Both the position numbers and the translations under genes were made by a program. A DNA stretch of 23,582 nt from Clostridiales bacterium UBA3705 (GTDB lineage: Bacteria; Bacillota_A; Clostridia; Oscillospirales; Oscillospiraceae): NCBI GenBank assembly GCA_002372735.1, contig DFIE01000153.1:19161-42742 (forward strand), given 5' to 3'. Below, piece after piece: positions 1 to 7,399 of the stretch; positions within the stretch are counted from its first letter, which is position 1; each line of letters opens with the position of its first letter. The notes below the pieces were generated by a model. The model was not told where the DNA came from. It searched no databases and saw nothing but the letters and a program-made list of their open reading frames with translations.

Positions 1-465
1 GCCTCCGGCACCGGCAACATGAAGTTTATGATCAACGGCGCTGTGACCCTGGGCACCCTGGACGGCGCCAACGTGGAGATCCACCAGCAGGTGGGCGACG
101 AGAATATGTTCCTCTTCGGCATGCACGCCGACCAGGTGGAGGACCTGTGGCGCCGGGGCTACGATCCCAACGCCTTCCTGTCCGACAGCCTGCGCCGGGT
201 GCTGCAGATGCTCACCTCCGGCGAGCTGGGCCAGCGCTTCGACGACCTGGTGGCCAGCCTGACCACCAACCGCTTCGGCGTGGCCGACGCCTATATGACC
301 ATTGCCGACTTTAACGACTACGCCCGTGCCCAGCAGGACGTGGCCCGGGTCTATGCCGACCGGGATCGGTTTAACCGGATGAGCCTGGTGAACATCGCCA
401 AGTCCGGCATCTTCTCCGCCGACCGCTCCGTGCAGGAGTACGTCGACAACATCTGGAAGCTGTAA
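1..465 (+). CDS. glgP: Glycogen/maltodextrin phosphorylase, C-terminal part (5' end outside window)
   Basis: The reading frame is open from base 1 and ends at TAA 463-465, giving the last 154 residues of the enzyme. It starts inside the pyridoxal-phosphate site: the first residues read ASGTGNMKF, and the lysine of GNMK is the PLP-binding lysine of the glycogen phosphorylase family. The next segment, NGAVTLGTLDGANVEI, is a family signature. The enzyme cleaves alpha-1,4-glucan ends with phosphate to give glucose-1-phosphate in the cytoplasm. The C-terminus, ending in DNIWKL, is a normal family ending, so the 3' end looks complete. The neighbouring downstream gene is an alpha-glucan hydrolase, consistent with a glycogen or maltodextrin degradation unit. 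Identity is secure; whether the preferred substrate is glycogen or maltodextrin cannot be decided from this fragment. Confidence 0.95.
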   Translation, partial: ASGTGNMKFMINGAVTLGTLDGANVEIHQQVGDENMFLFGMHADQVEDLWRRGYDPNAFLSDSLRRVLQMLTSGELGQRFDDLVASLTTNRFGVADAYMTIADFNDYARAQQDVARVYADRDRFNRMSLVNIAKSGIFSADRSVQEYVDNIWKL

Positions 466-484
466 GCTGCCACTTTATATTTTC

Positions 485-513
485 AAGAGGGGTGAACAGA
501 GTTCGCCCCTCTT
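485..513 (+). terminator. Hairpin between phosphorylase and GH13 gene (possible weak terminator or attenuator)
   Basis: AAGAGGGG (485-492) pairs with CCCCTCTT (506-513), and GAAC (494-497) pairs with GTTC (501-504) around a 3-base loop, with one T-G wobble between the two stems. No real T-run follows, so read-through into the GH13 gene is likely. It may set relative expression or protect the 3' end of the upstream message. Confidence 0.5.
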
Positions 514-536
514 AATCCCTCAAGGAGCTTTTTCCC

Positions 537-2381
537 ATGCGAATTCTCTACAACAGCCAGGACCCGGCCTACAAAACGCCCTTCGGCACCCTGGTGCCCG
601 GGCAGCTGTGCGTGCTGCGCCTGGCCCTGCCCCGAGACCTGGAAACCCGGTTTGTCCAGCTGGTGGTGGAGCAGGAGGACGGCCGGCGCTGCGCAGAGTT
701 TGCCTTTGCCTGGGCAGGCCAGCGGGACGCGGACTACGACCTGTTCAAGTGTGACTTCTGCCTGCCCCAGCCCGGACTGTTCTACTACTGGTTCCGCGTC
801 ACCGCAAAGACAGGGACCTTCCGCCTGTTCAAGCAGGACGAGGGCACCAACATGGAGGCCGGGGACAAATGGCAGCTCAGCGTCATCCCCGCCGACTTCA
901 CCGTGCCCGGTTGCTTCCGCGGCAGGGTGATGTACCAGATCTTCCCCGACCGGTTCTGCAAAGAGGGGACCTGCGACACCACGGGCAAGCTGGAGCCCTT
1001 TGTGCTGCGCCAGGATTGGGGCGGCCAGCCCCAGTTCCGCCCGGATGCCTCCGGCGAGGTGCTGTGCAATGACTTCTTTGGCGGCAACCTGCGGGGTATC
1101 GCCTCCAAGCTGCCCTATCTCCACGACCTGGGCGCGGGGGTGCTGTATCTCAACCCCATCTCCATGGCCTTTTCCAACCACCGGTATGACACGGCGGACT
1201 ATCTCCGCCCCGACCCCCTGCTGGGCACCGAGGAGGACTTCCGCTCCCTGTGCGAGCAGGCCCACCGGCTGGGCATGAAGGTCCTGCTGGACGGGGTGTA
1301 CTCCCACACCGGGGCAAACTCCGTGTACTTTGACCGGGAGGGCATCTTTGGCAGCGGCGCCTACAGCGCCGGGCCGGACTCCCCCTACTACAGCTGGTAC
1401 TCCTTCGGCCAGGACCGGGACCACTACGACGCCTGGTGGGGCTTTAAGACCCTGCCCAACGTCAACGAGCTGGACCCGGCCTACCAGGAGTTTATCATCG
1501 ACGGGGCGCACAGCGTCATTGCCCACTGGCTGGCCCTGGGCGCCGACGGCTTCCGCCTGGACGTGGCCGACGAGCTGCCCGATGCGTTTATCCTGCGGTT
1601 CAAAAGGCGGCTGCGGGATCTCAACCCCCAGGCCCTGCTGCTGGGCGAGGTCTGGGAGGACGCCTCCAACAAGTGCGCCTACGGCGTGCGCCGGCGCTAC
1701 TTTGTAGACGGCGAGCTGGACAGCGTGATGAACTACGTCTGGCGGGGGGCCATCCTGGCCTATGCCCGGGGCCAGGACGACGGCACCGGCCTGGGCCGGA
1801 GCATTATGACCCTGGCGGAGAACTATCCGCCCCAGGTGCTGGGCTGCCTGATGAACATCCTGGGCACCCACGATACCCCCAGGATCCTCACCATGCTGGC
1901 CGGGGATTTCGGGGAGGACAAGGAATATCTGGCCACGGTGCGCCTCTCCCCTGCCCAGCGGGCCATGGCCTTTGCCCGGCTGCGGCTGGCGGCGTTTTTG
2001 CAGTTTACCCTGCCGGGCTGCCCCTGCATCTACTACGGCGACGAGGCAGGCATGGAGGGCTGCAAGGATCCCTTCAACCGGGGCTGTTACCCCTGGGGGC
2101 AGGAGGACGGCCGCTTTATGGCCCTGTACCGGGCCCTGGCCGGGCTGAAAAACCAGACCCCCGCCCTGGCGGACGGGGACGTCCGTGTCACCCGGGCCGG
2201 CGGAGGCGCGGTGTGCTTTACCCGCAGCTGCGACAGTCAGCAGGTGCTGTGCTGCGTCAATCGGGGGCATGAGCCCCTGGTCTGCACCGGCAGCGCCTGC
2301 CTGTATGCCGACGGCGCCGTGCAGACCGGCCCCGAGACCTGGACGCTGCCCGCAAACAGCTGCGCCGTGCTGCTGCAATAG
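537..2381 (+). CDS. Intracellular GH13 alpha-glucan hydrolase (neopullulanase/cyclomaltodextrinase-like)
   Basis: A 614-aa alpha-amylase superfamily enzyme. Residues 1 to about 125 form a beta-rich N-terminal domain with no signal peptide, similar in placement to the CBM34-type domains of neopullulanases. The TIM barrel begins near MYQIFPDRF. Conserved regions are present: DGVYSHTG (region I), GFRLDVADE with the nucleophile D342, GEVWE with the acid/base E371, and GTHDT with D446. YYGDEAGMEG follows, then a short C-terminal beta domain ending in CAVLLQ. It should hydrolyse alpha-1,4 (and perhaps alpha-1,6) bonds of maltodextrin, cyclodextrin or debranched glycogen in the cytoplasm, feeding the upstream phosphorylase pathway. 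AAGGAG at 522-527 lies 9 bases before the ATG. The exact GH13 subfamily is not certain. Confidence 0.9.
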   Translation: MRILYNSQDPAYKTPFGTLVPGQLCVLRLALPRDLETRFVQLVVEQEDGRRCAEFAFAWAGQRDADYDLFKCDFCLPQPGLFYYWFRVTAKTGTFRLFKQDEGTNMEAGDKWQLSVIPADFTVPGCFRGRVMYQIFPDRFCKEGTCDTTGKLEPFVLRQDWGGQPQFRPDASGEVLCNDFFGGNLRGIASKLPYLHDLGAGVLYLNPISMAFSNHRYDTADYLRPDPLLGTEEDFRSLCEQAHRLGMKVLLDGVYSHTGANSVYFDREGIFGSGAYSAGPDSPYYSWYSFGQDRDHYDAWWGFKTLPNVNELDPAYQEFIIDGAHSVIAHWLALGADGFRLDVADELPDAFILRFKRRLRDLNPQALLLGEVWEDASNKCAYGVRRRYFVDGELDSVMNYVWRGAILAYARGQDDGTGLGRSIMTLAENYPPQVLGCLMNILGTHDTPRILTMLAGDFGEDKEYLATVRLSPAQRAMAFARLRLAAFLQFTLPGCPCIYYGDEAGMEGCKDPFNRGCYPWGQEDGRFMALYRALAGLKNQTPALADGDVRVTRAGGGAVCFTRSCDSQQVLCCVNRGHEPLVCTGSACLYADGAVQTGPETWTLPANSCAVLLQ

Positions 2382-2402
2382 GCCGGCGGGAAAGGAGGCA
2401 CC

Positions 2403-2825
2403 ATGCGGAAATTAGGCATTGTTTTCTTTGCCCTGGGCGTGCTGCTGGCCGCAGGGCTGTACCTGCTGCGGGACACCGCCTGGTTTGCCGCCCAGCAGGC
2501 CATGACCATGTCTGACTCCTACGAGATTGTGGAGTCCGCCTTTTGGGCCAGCTTCGGCGTGATTGCCTTTGGCGGGCTGCTCTTCGGCCTGAGCTTCCGC
2601 ACCCCCAGGCAGCCGGAGCCGGAGCCAGAGCCCGAGGAGCAGGCGTGGACCTGCCCCTACTGCGGCAGCATCAACGACCCCGGGGCCGCCTTTTGCGAGA
2701 GCTGCGGTATGCCCCTGGATCTGGACCAGGCCACCCAGGACTGGGTCTGCCCCCGGTGCGGCACCGTGAGCCACTATGACGACAATTTCTGCAGCAGCTG
2801 CGGCTACCGCAGATACCCGGGTTAG
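2403..2825 (+). CDS. Membrane-anchored double zinc-ribbon protein
   Basis: A 140-aa protein. Two hydrophobic helices lie at about residues 4-22 and 45-63, followed by a short Pro/Glu linker and then two zinc ribbons. Each ribbon has paired Cys-x2-Cys knuckles: CPYC...CESC and CPRC...CSSC. The two-helix anchor with cytosolic ribbons is common in Firmicutes proteins of unknown function. AAAGGAGG ends 5 bases before the ATG, and the gene starts only 21 bases after the GH13 gene, so it may share that transcript. The two genes that follow also encode zinc-ribbon membrane proteins, so this belongs with a local family of them. Function is not known; protein-protein recruitment at the membrane is a guess. 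Confidence 0.8.
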   Translation: MRKLGIVFFALGVLLAAGLYLLRDTAWFAAQQAMTMSDSYEIVESAFWASFGVIAFGGLLFGLSFRTPRQPEPEPEPEEQAWTCPYCGSINDPGAAFCESCGMPLDLDQATQDWVCPRCGTVSHYDDNFCSSCGYRRYPG

Positions 2826-2869
2826 CAGACAAAAATCCCCCTGTCCGGGGGAAAATTCGGAAAATACCC

Positions 2870-2897
2870 TTGACTTTCCCGGAAAGCTTGGTACAAT
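2870..2897 (+). promoter_or_regulatory. Sigma-A promoter for the zinc-ribbon/DUF4190-like gene
   Basis: TTGACT (-35, 2870-2875) and TACAAT (-10, 2892-2897) are separated by 16 bases, and a TGG triplet directly before the -10 makes it an extended -10. Transcription should begin around 2903-2906, inside the first copy of a 19-bp tandem repeat. Confidence 0.75.
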
Positions 2898-2935
2898 GGA
2901 ATCAACCACTATGTGGGGAATCAACCACTATGTGG
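2898..2935 (+). repeat. Perfect 19-bp tandem repeat directly after the -10 box
   Basis: The unit GGAATCAACCACTATGTGG occurs twice with no gap (2898-2916 and 2917-2935). Each copy contains a small perfect dyad, CCAC-TAT-GTGG (2906-2916 and 2925-2935). The repeat begins at the base after the -10 element, so it covers the start site and early 5' leader. It could be a pair of operator half-sites, a pair of leader hairpins, or a recent slippage duplication. Confidence 0.85.
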
Positions 2936-2960
2936 ATTTTTCAGAAAAGGAGAAATGAAA

Positions 2961-3326
2961 ATGAAGTCTTGTCCCAATTGCCGTGCGGTTTGTGACGATT
3001 TCGCTGTCAACTGCCCCAGCTGCGGCGCTCCCCTGCCCGTAGTCAATGCGGCTCCCTCCTACGGTGCCAACGTGCCCGAACCCAATGTCCTGGTCTGGGG
3101 TATCCTGAGCCTGGTGTTCAGCTGCACCTTCTATTTTGCTTTCCTGGGCATTATCTTCGGTGCCATCGGCCTGTCCAAGGCCAAGGGCTATGTGGCCCAG
3201 GGCGGCGTCCTGGCCGGTAAGGTCAAGGTTGGCCGGATCCTGTCTCTGGTGGGCTTGATCCTCTCCATCGTGTTCACCGTGCTTGCGCTGTTCGCCATCA
3301 TCGGTATCATTGCCGCCAATTCCTGA
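2961..3326 (+). CDS. Small zinc-ribbon, two-helix membrane protein (DUF4190-like)
   Basis: A 121-aa protein. The zinc ribbon is at the N-terminus (C4, C7, C18, C21). After a short Pro/Asn-rich linker come two hydrophobic helices, VWGILSLVFSCTFYFAFLGI and a second running from about ILSLVGLIL to the end, joined by a loop containing GLSKAKGY and AGKVKVG. This GLxxAKxY plus GGxxAGKVKVG arrangement is typical of DUF4190-type membrane proteins. AGGAG at 2948-2952 is 8 bases before the ATG at 2961; the in-frame ATG at 2955 sits too close to it, so 2961 is preferred. The next gene is a longer paralogue. No enzymatic function is evident. Confidence 0.8.
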   Translation: MKSCPNCRAVCDDFAVNCPSCGAPLPVVNAAPSYGANVPEPNVLVWGILSLVFSCTFYFAFLGIIFGAIGLSKAKGYVAQGGVLAGKVKVGRILSLVGLILSIVFTVLALFAIIGIIAANS

Positions 3327-3343
3327 CATTCTTCGTCACACGG

Positions 3344-3377
3344 AAGCCCGGACCCCGTTTGGAGTCTGGGCTTCTTT
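3344..3377 (+). terminator. Rho-independent-type hairpin after the first DUF4190-like gene
   Basis: A stem of about 13 pairs (3344-3356 with 3361-3373: AAGCCCGGACCCC against GGAGTCTGGGCTT, one mismatch and one wobble) encloses a GTTT loop and is followed by CTTT. The T-run is short, so it may only partly terminate before the next gene. Confidence 0.6.
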
Positions 3378-3407
3378 GCCCATTCCCGCTGAAATGAGGT
3401 GTAAGCT

Positions 3408-4232
3408 ATGCAATACTGTTCCCGCTGCCAGGCTCCCCTTGAGGAGAACGCCCGGTTCTGTATGCAGTGCGGTGAGCCGGTAGACTCCATTGCCGCCTGG
3501 CACGCCCAGGCCCCCGACCCCGTGCCGGAAATGGCCGCCCAGCCCACTCCCGTCCACCCGGACGCCACCGTGGTGCCCGACCTGGAGACCATGGCCGCAC
3601 AGATCCCCCAGCCTGAGATCCCTGCCGCTGCCCCGGTGAGCGAGAGCCAGGCTGTCCCCGTCTCCGAGCCCGAGACCCAGAGCCCCGCCCCGGAAGGCAA
3701 CCCCCAGCAGCCCCTGTGGGCCCCCCAGCCCGAGGCCCAGACCTGGGATCCCCAGCCCCAGCAGCCCTGGCAGCCCCAGGCGCCGGCCTGGAACCAGCAG
3801 CCGGTGTGGCCCGCCCGGGACCAGAGCGCCCAGGCCGGGCAGATCCCCTATGCCCCGCCGGTCCAGCCTGGGTGGGCTCCCCCCCAGGACGCCCTGCAGC
3901 CCTACCCCGGCAGCTATCCTGTCAATCCCCCTACAGCCCCCGCGGCCCCCGTTGGGGCGCAGCCCTCTGTGTCCGCCTCCAGCGTGCTGACCTGGGGCAT
4001 CCTGGCCATTGCCTTTGCCTTTGAGATCCCCCTGCTGGGGCTCATCTTCGGCATTGTGGGCCGGGGCAAGTGGAAGACCCACATAGCCGAGGGCGGCATC
4101 AATGCCGGCAAGGTCAAGGTGGGCGGCATTCTGGCCAAGGTGGGCATCATTGCCGGCGCTGTGATCACCGCCATCCTGGTGCTCTACATCGTCATCATTG
4201 CCCTGGTCGCGTTGTCTGCCGTACTGTCATAA
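3408..4232 (+). CDS. Zinc-ribbon protein with long Pro/Gln/Ala linker and two membrane helices (DUF4190-like paralogue)
   Basis: A 274-aa protein. The N-terminal zinc ribbon uses C4, C7, C18 and C21. Residues of about 30-185 form a low-complexity linker rich in Pro, Gln, Ala and Trp. The C-terminal portion (about 190-274) has two membrane helices around GRGKWKTHIAEGG and AGKVKVGGIL, matching the membrane part of the preceding 121-aa protein, so the two are paralogues differing mainly in linker length. GAGGTG (3396-3401) lies 6 bases before the ATG. The ribbon and linker are expected in the cytoplasm. No catalytic motif is present, and the role is unknown. Confidence 0.8.
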   Translation: MQYCSRCQAPLEENARFCMQCGEPVDSIAAWHAQAPDPVPEMAAQPTPVHPDATVVPDLETMAAQIPQPEIPAAAPVSESQAVPVSEPETQSPAPEGNPQQPLWAPQPEAQTWDPQPQQPWQPQAPAWNQQPVWPARDQSAQAGQIPYAPPVQPGWAPPQDALQPYPGSYPVNPPTAPAAPVGAQPSVSASSVLTWGILAIAFAFEIPLLGLIFGIVGRGKWKTHIAEGGINAGKVKVGGILAKVGIIAGAVITAILVLYIVIIALVALSAVLS

Positions 4233-4252
4233 GCCGACGAAGGGAGGACATC

Positions 4253-5158
4253 ATGAAACGTGCCTTTGCCATTCTGATTGCCCTTGCGCTGGCCCTGTCC
4301 ATGTCGGGCTGCGGCCTGCTCGCCACCCTGCTCACCGGACCCAACATCCCGCCGGAGCGGCCGCCTGAGAATATCATCGAGACCCGGGCCCCGGAGCCCT
4401 CCGCTCCGCCCCCGGCGGAAACCCAGGCCCCGGCGGAAACCCAGGCCCCGGCGGAAACCCAGGCGCCGGCGGAGACCCAGGCGCCGGTGGAAACCCAGGC
4501 GCCCTCTGCAGAGGACTGGGATCCCGCAGCCCTGGTCACCGAGCTGTACGCCGAGGACGGCACCTATCAGGATTCCGGCGACGGCAGCTTTACCTACCAA
4601 TACTCCTACCACCTGCCCCAGCTGACCCTGGAGACCGCCGCGGCCAAGATGGCCAACCGGGACATCCGCAGCCGGTTTGAGCCCTACATCCTCTCCGCCT
4701 ACGAGGCCATGGACGGGGGCTACAGCCTGGTGGATGTCAGCGTCAGCTGGCACACCACCCTGTACGACGGGCTGCTGTCACTGATCGTCCGGGCGGACAA
4801 CGACTGGGGGCAGTCGGATTACGGCGTCTACGTCTACGACCTGCGGCAGGACGTGCTGCTGGCAGCCCAGGACCTGTGCCTGCGGCTGGGGGTGGACCCG
4901 GACCGGTTTTTGGACGGCACCCGCACCGCCGCGGCGGTCTGCTTTGCCGACATGTACGGCGACGTGCCCGACGAGATGCGGGGCGGAGAGTACGGCTACG
5001 ACGCTTTGATGGAGTGGACCACCTCTGAGGAGAACATCAACTGGGACCTGCAGTTCTACCCCGAGGAGGACGGCAGCGTCACGGTGATCTGCCCGGTGGG
5101 CTCTCTGGCCGGCGCCAGCTGGTACTACCAGGAGCTGCATCCCAGCTTCTCCCAGTAA
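4253..5158 (+). CDS. Predicted lipoprotein with AETQAP repeats and a possible DUF3298/RsiV-like domain
   Basis: A 301-aa protein. The N-terminus has two basic residues, a hydrophobic stretch and a lipobox-like MSGC with the predicted lipidated cysteine at residue 20. Next is a Pro/Glu-rich region with five consecutive AETQAP-type hexapeptides (residues 55-84), probably a flexible wall-spanning spacer. The globular domain (about 88-301) is alpha/beta; its segment YGVYVYDLRQDVLLAAQDLC resembles the pattern of DUF3298/RsiV-type extracellular domains, but this is tentative. AGGGAGGA precedes the ATG at 4253; an upstream frame extension lacks a ribosome site. It sits 20 bases after the zinc-ribbon gene and is the last gene before a strong terminator, so it is probably co-transcribed with it. 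Confidence 0.75.
   Translation: MKRAFAILIALALALSMSGCGLLATLLTGPNIPPERPPENIIETRAPEPSAPPPAETQAPAETQAPAETQAPAETQAPVETQAPSAEDWDPAALVTELYAEDGTYQDSGDGSFTYQYSYHLPQLTLETAAAKMANRDIRSRFEPYILSAYEAMDGGYSLVDVSVSWHTTLYDGLLSLIVRADNDWGQSDYGVYVYDLRQDVLLAAQDLCLRLGVDPDRFLDGTRTAAAVCFADMYGDVPDEMRGGEYGYDALMEWTTSEENINWDLQFYPEEDGSVTVICPVGSLAGASWYYQELHPSFSQ
4415..4504 (+). repeat. Five 18-bp in-frame repeats encoding AETQAP
   Basis: Units begin at 4415, 4433, 4451, 4469 and 4487. The first three are nearly identical at DNA level (GCGGAAACCCAGGCCCCG), and the last encodes VETQAP. This is a spacer that can change length by slippage. Confidence 0.9.
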
Positions 5159-5174
5159 CGCCAACATAAAATAC

Positions 5175-5200
5175 GCGCCCGGACCGAAAGGTCCGGGCGC
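5175..5200. terminator. Bidirectional terminator between convergent genes
   Basis: An 11-bp perfect stem (GCGCCCGGACC, 5175-5185, with GGTCCGGGCGC, 5190-5200) closes on a GAAA tetraloop. An outer ATACGC (5171-5176) / GCGTAT (5204-5209) pairing and flanking A/T runs on both sides let it serve the rightward lipoprotein gene and the leftward carbamate kinase gene. Confidence 0.85.
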
Positions 5201-5217
5201 GCTGCGTATTTGGGGAA

Positions 5218-6147
5218 TTACAGATGGACCACCGTGCCGCTCTCGCCGCGGACGGCGGCGCCGGCGTGCTCCAGGGAGGCGATGATGGCCTGGCCGCCGG
5301 TCTTGGCAAAGCTGATGGCAGCCTTGACCTTGGGCAGCATGGAGCCGGGGGCAAAGTGGCCCTCGGTGCAGTACTGCTCGGCCTGGGCCACGGTCATCTC
5401 AGACAGGAAGGTCTGGTTGGGCTTGCCCCAGTGGATGGCCACCTGGTCCACGGCGGTGAGAATCACCAGGGCGTCGGCATGGACCAGCTCGGCCAGCTTG
5501 GCGGAGGCGAAGTCCTTGTCGATCACGGCGGGGGTGCCCACCAGCTTGCCGTCCTTGCGGATGACGGGGATGCCGCCGCCGCCCACGGTGATGACCACAT
5601 AGCCCTCGTCCACCAGGGAGCGGACCATGTGCTTTTCAATGACGTCCACGGGCTTGGGAGAGGGTACCACCTGGCGATAGCCCCGGCCGGCGTCCTCCAC
5701 CATGGTGTAGCCCTTCTCCGCGGCGATCCGCTGGGCGGTCTGCTTGTCGTAGAAGGCGCCGATGGGCTTGGTGGGATTCTGGAAGGCGGGGTCCTTTTCG
5801 TCCACCAGCACCTGGGTGACCACGGTGGCAACGTCCTTTTGGATGCCCCGGGCCGCCAGCTCGTTGCCGATGGCGTTTTGCAGATGGTAGCCGATGTAGC
5901 CCTGGCTCATGGCCCCGCACTCGGGGAAGGGCATATCGGACTTGATGGCGCCGGCCTCGGCAGCCGTGCTCATGCCCAGGTTGATCATGCCCACCTGGGG
6001 GCCGTTGCCGTGGGCGATGATGACCTGGTTGCCCTGGGCGATCAGGTCCACAATGGGCTTGGCGGTCTGCTCCACCAGCTTCAGCTGCTCATAGGGGGTG
6101 TTGCCCAGGGCGTTGCCGCCCAGAGCGATGACAATTCGTTTGCTCAT
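5218..6147 (-). CDS. arcC: Carbamate kinase
   Basis: A 309-aa amino-acid-kinase-fold enzyme of normal length. Recognisable motifs are the N-terminal IALGGNAL, IIAHGNGPQVG, QVLVDEKDPAFQNPTKPIG, VVPSPKP, the glycine-rich VITVGGGGIPV, and the nucleotide-site region VIDKDFASAKLAELVHAD followed by HFAPGSMLPKV. It transfers phosphate from carbamoyl phosphate to ADP, yielding ATP, CO2 and ammonia. The gene is the third of the leftward operon, starting 22 bases after the ygeW stop with AAGGAG before its ATG. No arginine deiminase or ornithine carbamoyltransferase is visible here, so its carbamoyl phosphate probably comes from the YgeW reaction rather than from arginine (inference). It corresponds in position and role to yqeA of the E. 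coli yge-yqe cluster. Confidence 0.93.
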   Translation of the reverse strand: MSKRIVIALGGNALGNTPYEQLKLVEQTAKPIVDLIAQGNQVIIAHGNGPQVGMINLGMSTAAEAGAIKSDMPFPECGAMSQGYIGYHLQNAIGNELAARGIQKDVATVVTQVLVDEKDPAFQNPTKPIGAFYDKQTAQRIAAEKGYTMVEDAGRGYRQVVPSPKPVDVIEKHMVRSLVDEGYVVITVGGGGIPVIRKDGKLVGTPAVIDKDFASAKLAELVHADALVILTAVDQVAIHWGKPNQTFLSEMTVAQAEQYCTEGHFAPGSMLPKVKAAISFAKTGGQAIIASLEHAGAAVRGESGTVVHL

Positions 6148-6169
6148 GCTGTGCAGCTCCTTTTGGTTC

Positions 6170-7363
6170 TCAGAAAATCTTGCGCTTCTGCTCGCCCTTG
6201 TCCAGCTCCATCAGGGCGCCCACAGGATCCTTGACCTGGGCCAGGAAGATCATGGCGGCGATGATGTAGGGCTTGAAGGAGGCCTGCTTGTACAGCGGCA
6301 CCAGATAGCGGTCAAAGACGGAGTTGTCCACCTCGCCCTCGGGGCAGCTCAGGCCGGAGATGTCAGCGGGCAGGCAGTGCAGGTACAGGGCCTTGCCGTC
6401 CTTGGTGAGCTTCATCATCTCTTCGGTGCAGGCCCAGTCCTTGTGCTCGGCGTTTTGGGCAAGCAGCCGCTTTTCCAGCTCGTCAATGCCCTTCTGGTCG
6501 CCCTTGGAGTACAGCGCGGTGCGCTCCTCCATGGCCTTGAAGGGGGCCCAGGACTTGGGATAGACAATGTCGGCGTCCTTGAAGGCTTCCTTCATGTCGT
6601 TGGTCTTGGTGAACTTGGAGCCGTACTTTTCGCAGTTCTTGCGGGCAATCTCCTCCACCTCGGGGAAGACCTCGTAGCCCTCGGGATGGGCCAGAACCAC
6701 GTCCATGCCAAAGCGGGTGAACAGGCCGATGACGCCCTGGGGCACAGACAGGGGCTTGCCGTAGCTGGGAGAATAGGCCCAGGTCATGGCGACCTTCTTG
6801 CCCTTCAGGTTCTCCTTGCCGCCGAAGTAGTGGATCACGTGGAGCATATCCGCCATGCACTGGGTGGGATGGTCCACGTCGCACTGCAGGTTGACCAGGG
6901 TGGGGCGCTGCTCCAGGATGCCGTCGCGGTAGCCCTCCTCCAGGGCGTCCATAAAGGTCTTCTGGTACTCATGGCCCTGGTGGATGTACATATCGTCCCG
7001 GATGCCGATGACGTCGGCCATAAAGGAGACCATGTTGGCGGTCTCGCGGACGGTCTCGCCGTGGGCAATCTGAGACTTCTTCTCGTCCAGCACCTGCTCC
7101 TCCAGGCCCAGCAGGTTGCAGGCGGAGGCGAAGGAGAACCGGGTACGGGTGGAGTTGTCGCGGAACAGGGAGATGCCCAGGCCGGAGTTGAACACTCTGG
7201 TGGACTTGTTGTGCTCTCTCAGATCCCGCAGGGCGTCGGCCACGGTGAACACCGCGTCGATCTCGTCGTCGGTTTTGTCCCAGGTCCAGTAGAAGTCCTG
7301 CTTGTACATATTGTTGATGTGCAGGGTTTCAAGGTGACGGGCAAGTTCAAATGCTTTGCTCAT
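6170..7363 (-). CDS. ygeW: YgeW-family knotted carbamoyltransferase
   Basis: A 397-aa member of the aspartate/ornithine carbamoyltransferase fold. The carbamoyl-phosphate loop is FRDNSTRTRFSF (STRTR at 71-75). Other family segments are KSQIAHGETVRETANM, VNLQCDVDHPTQ, MTWAYSPSYGKPLSVPQG, ADIVYPKSWAPFK and YLHCLPADISGLSC. These match E. coli YgeW closely rather than OTC or ATC. The family is assigned to transferring or removing a carbamoyl group in the purine/urate degradation gene set; its exact substrate is not shown by sequence. A TTG 15 bases upstream could extend the frame, but GGAGG overlaps it and sits 8-9 bases before the ATG at 7363, so that ATG is chosen. Flanked by ygeY upstream and carbamate kinase downstream in one operon. 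Confidence 0.93.
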   Translation of the reverse strand: MSKAFELARHLETLHINNMYKQDFYWTWDKTDDEIDAVFTVADALRDLREHNKSTRVFNSGLGISLFRDNSTRTRFSFASACNLLGLEEQVLDEKKSQIAHGETVRETANMVSFMADVIGIRDDMYIHQGHEYQKTFMDALEEGYRDGILEQRPTLVNLQCDVDHPTQCMADMLHVIHYFGGKENLKGKKVAMTWAYSPSYGKPLSVPQGVIGLFTRFGMDVVLAHPEGYEVFPEVEEIARKNCEKYGSKFTKTNDMKEAFKDADIVYPKSWAPFKAMEERTALYSKGDQKGIDELEKRLLAQNAEHKDWACTEEMMKLTKDGKALYLHCLPADISGLSCPEGEVDNSVFDRYLVPLYKQASFKPYIIAAMIFLAQVKDPVGALMELDKGEQKRKIF

Positions 7364-7399
7364 AATTTGTTCCTCCAATACAGTGTGAGTGTGGTTCTC

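Noticed and set aside
483..2378. Minus-strand 631-codon frame opposite the GH13 gene
   Set aside because: Mirror frame with no family motif; the plus strand carries all GH13 catalytic motifs.
2837..2851. CCCCC/GGGGG hairpin just before the promoter at 2870
   Set aside because: On the plus strand it is followed by AAAA, not T; only the minus strand would look like a terminator, and no minus-strand gene feeds it. Could still weakly block read-through.
4415..4504. Regular 18-bp repeats considered as a CRISPR-like array
   Set aside because: They are contiguous, in frame and encode AETQAP in a lipoprotein; there are no spacers.
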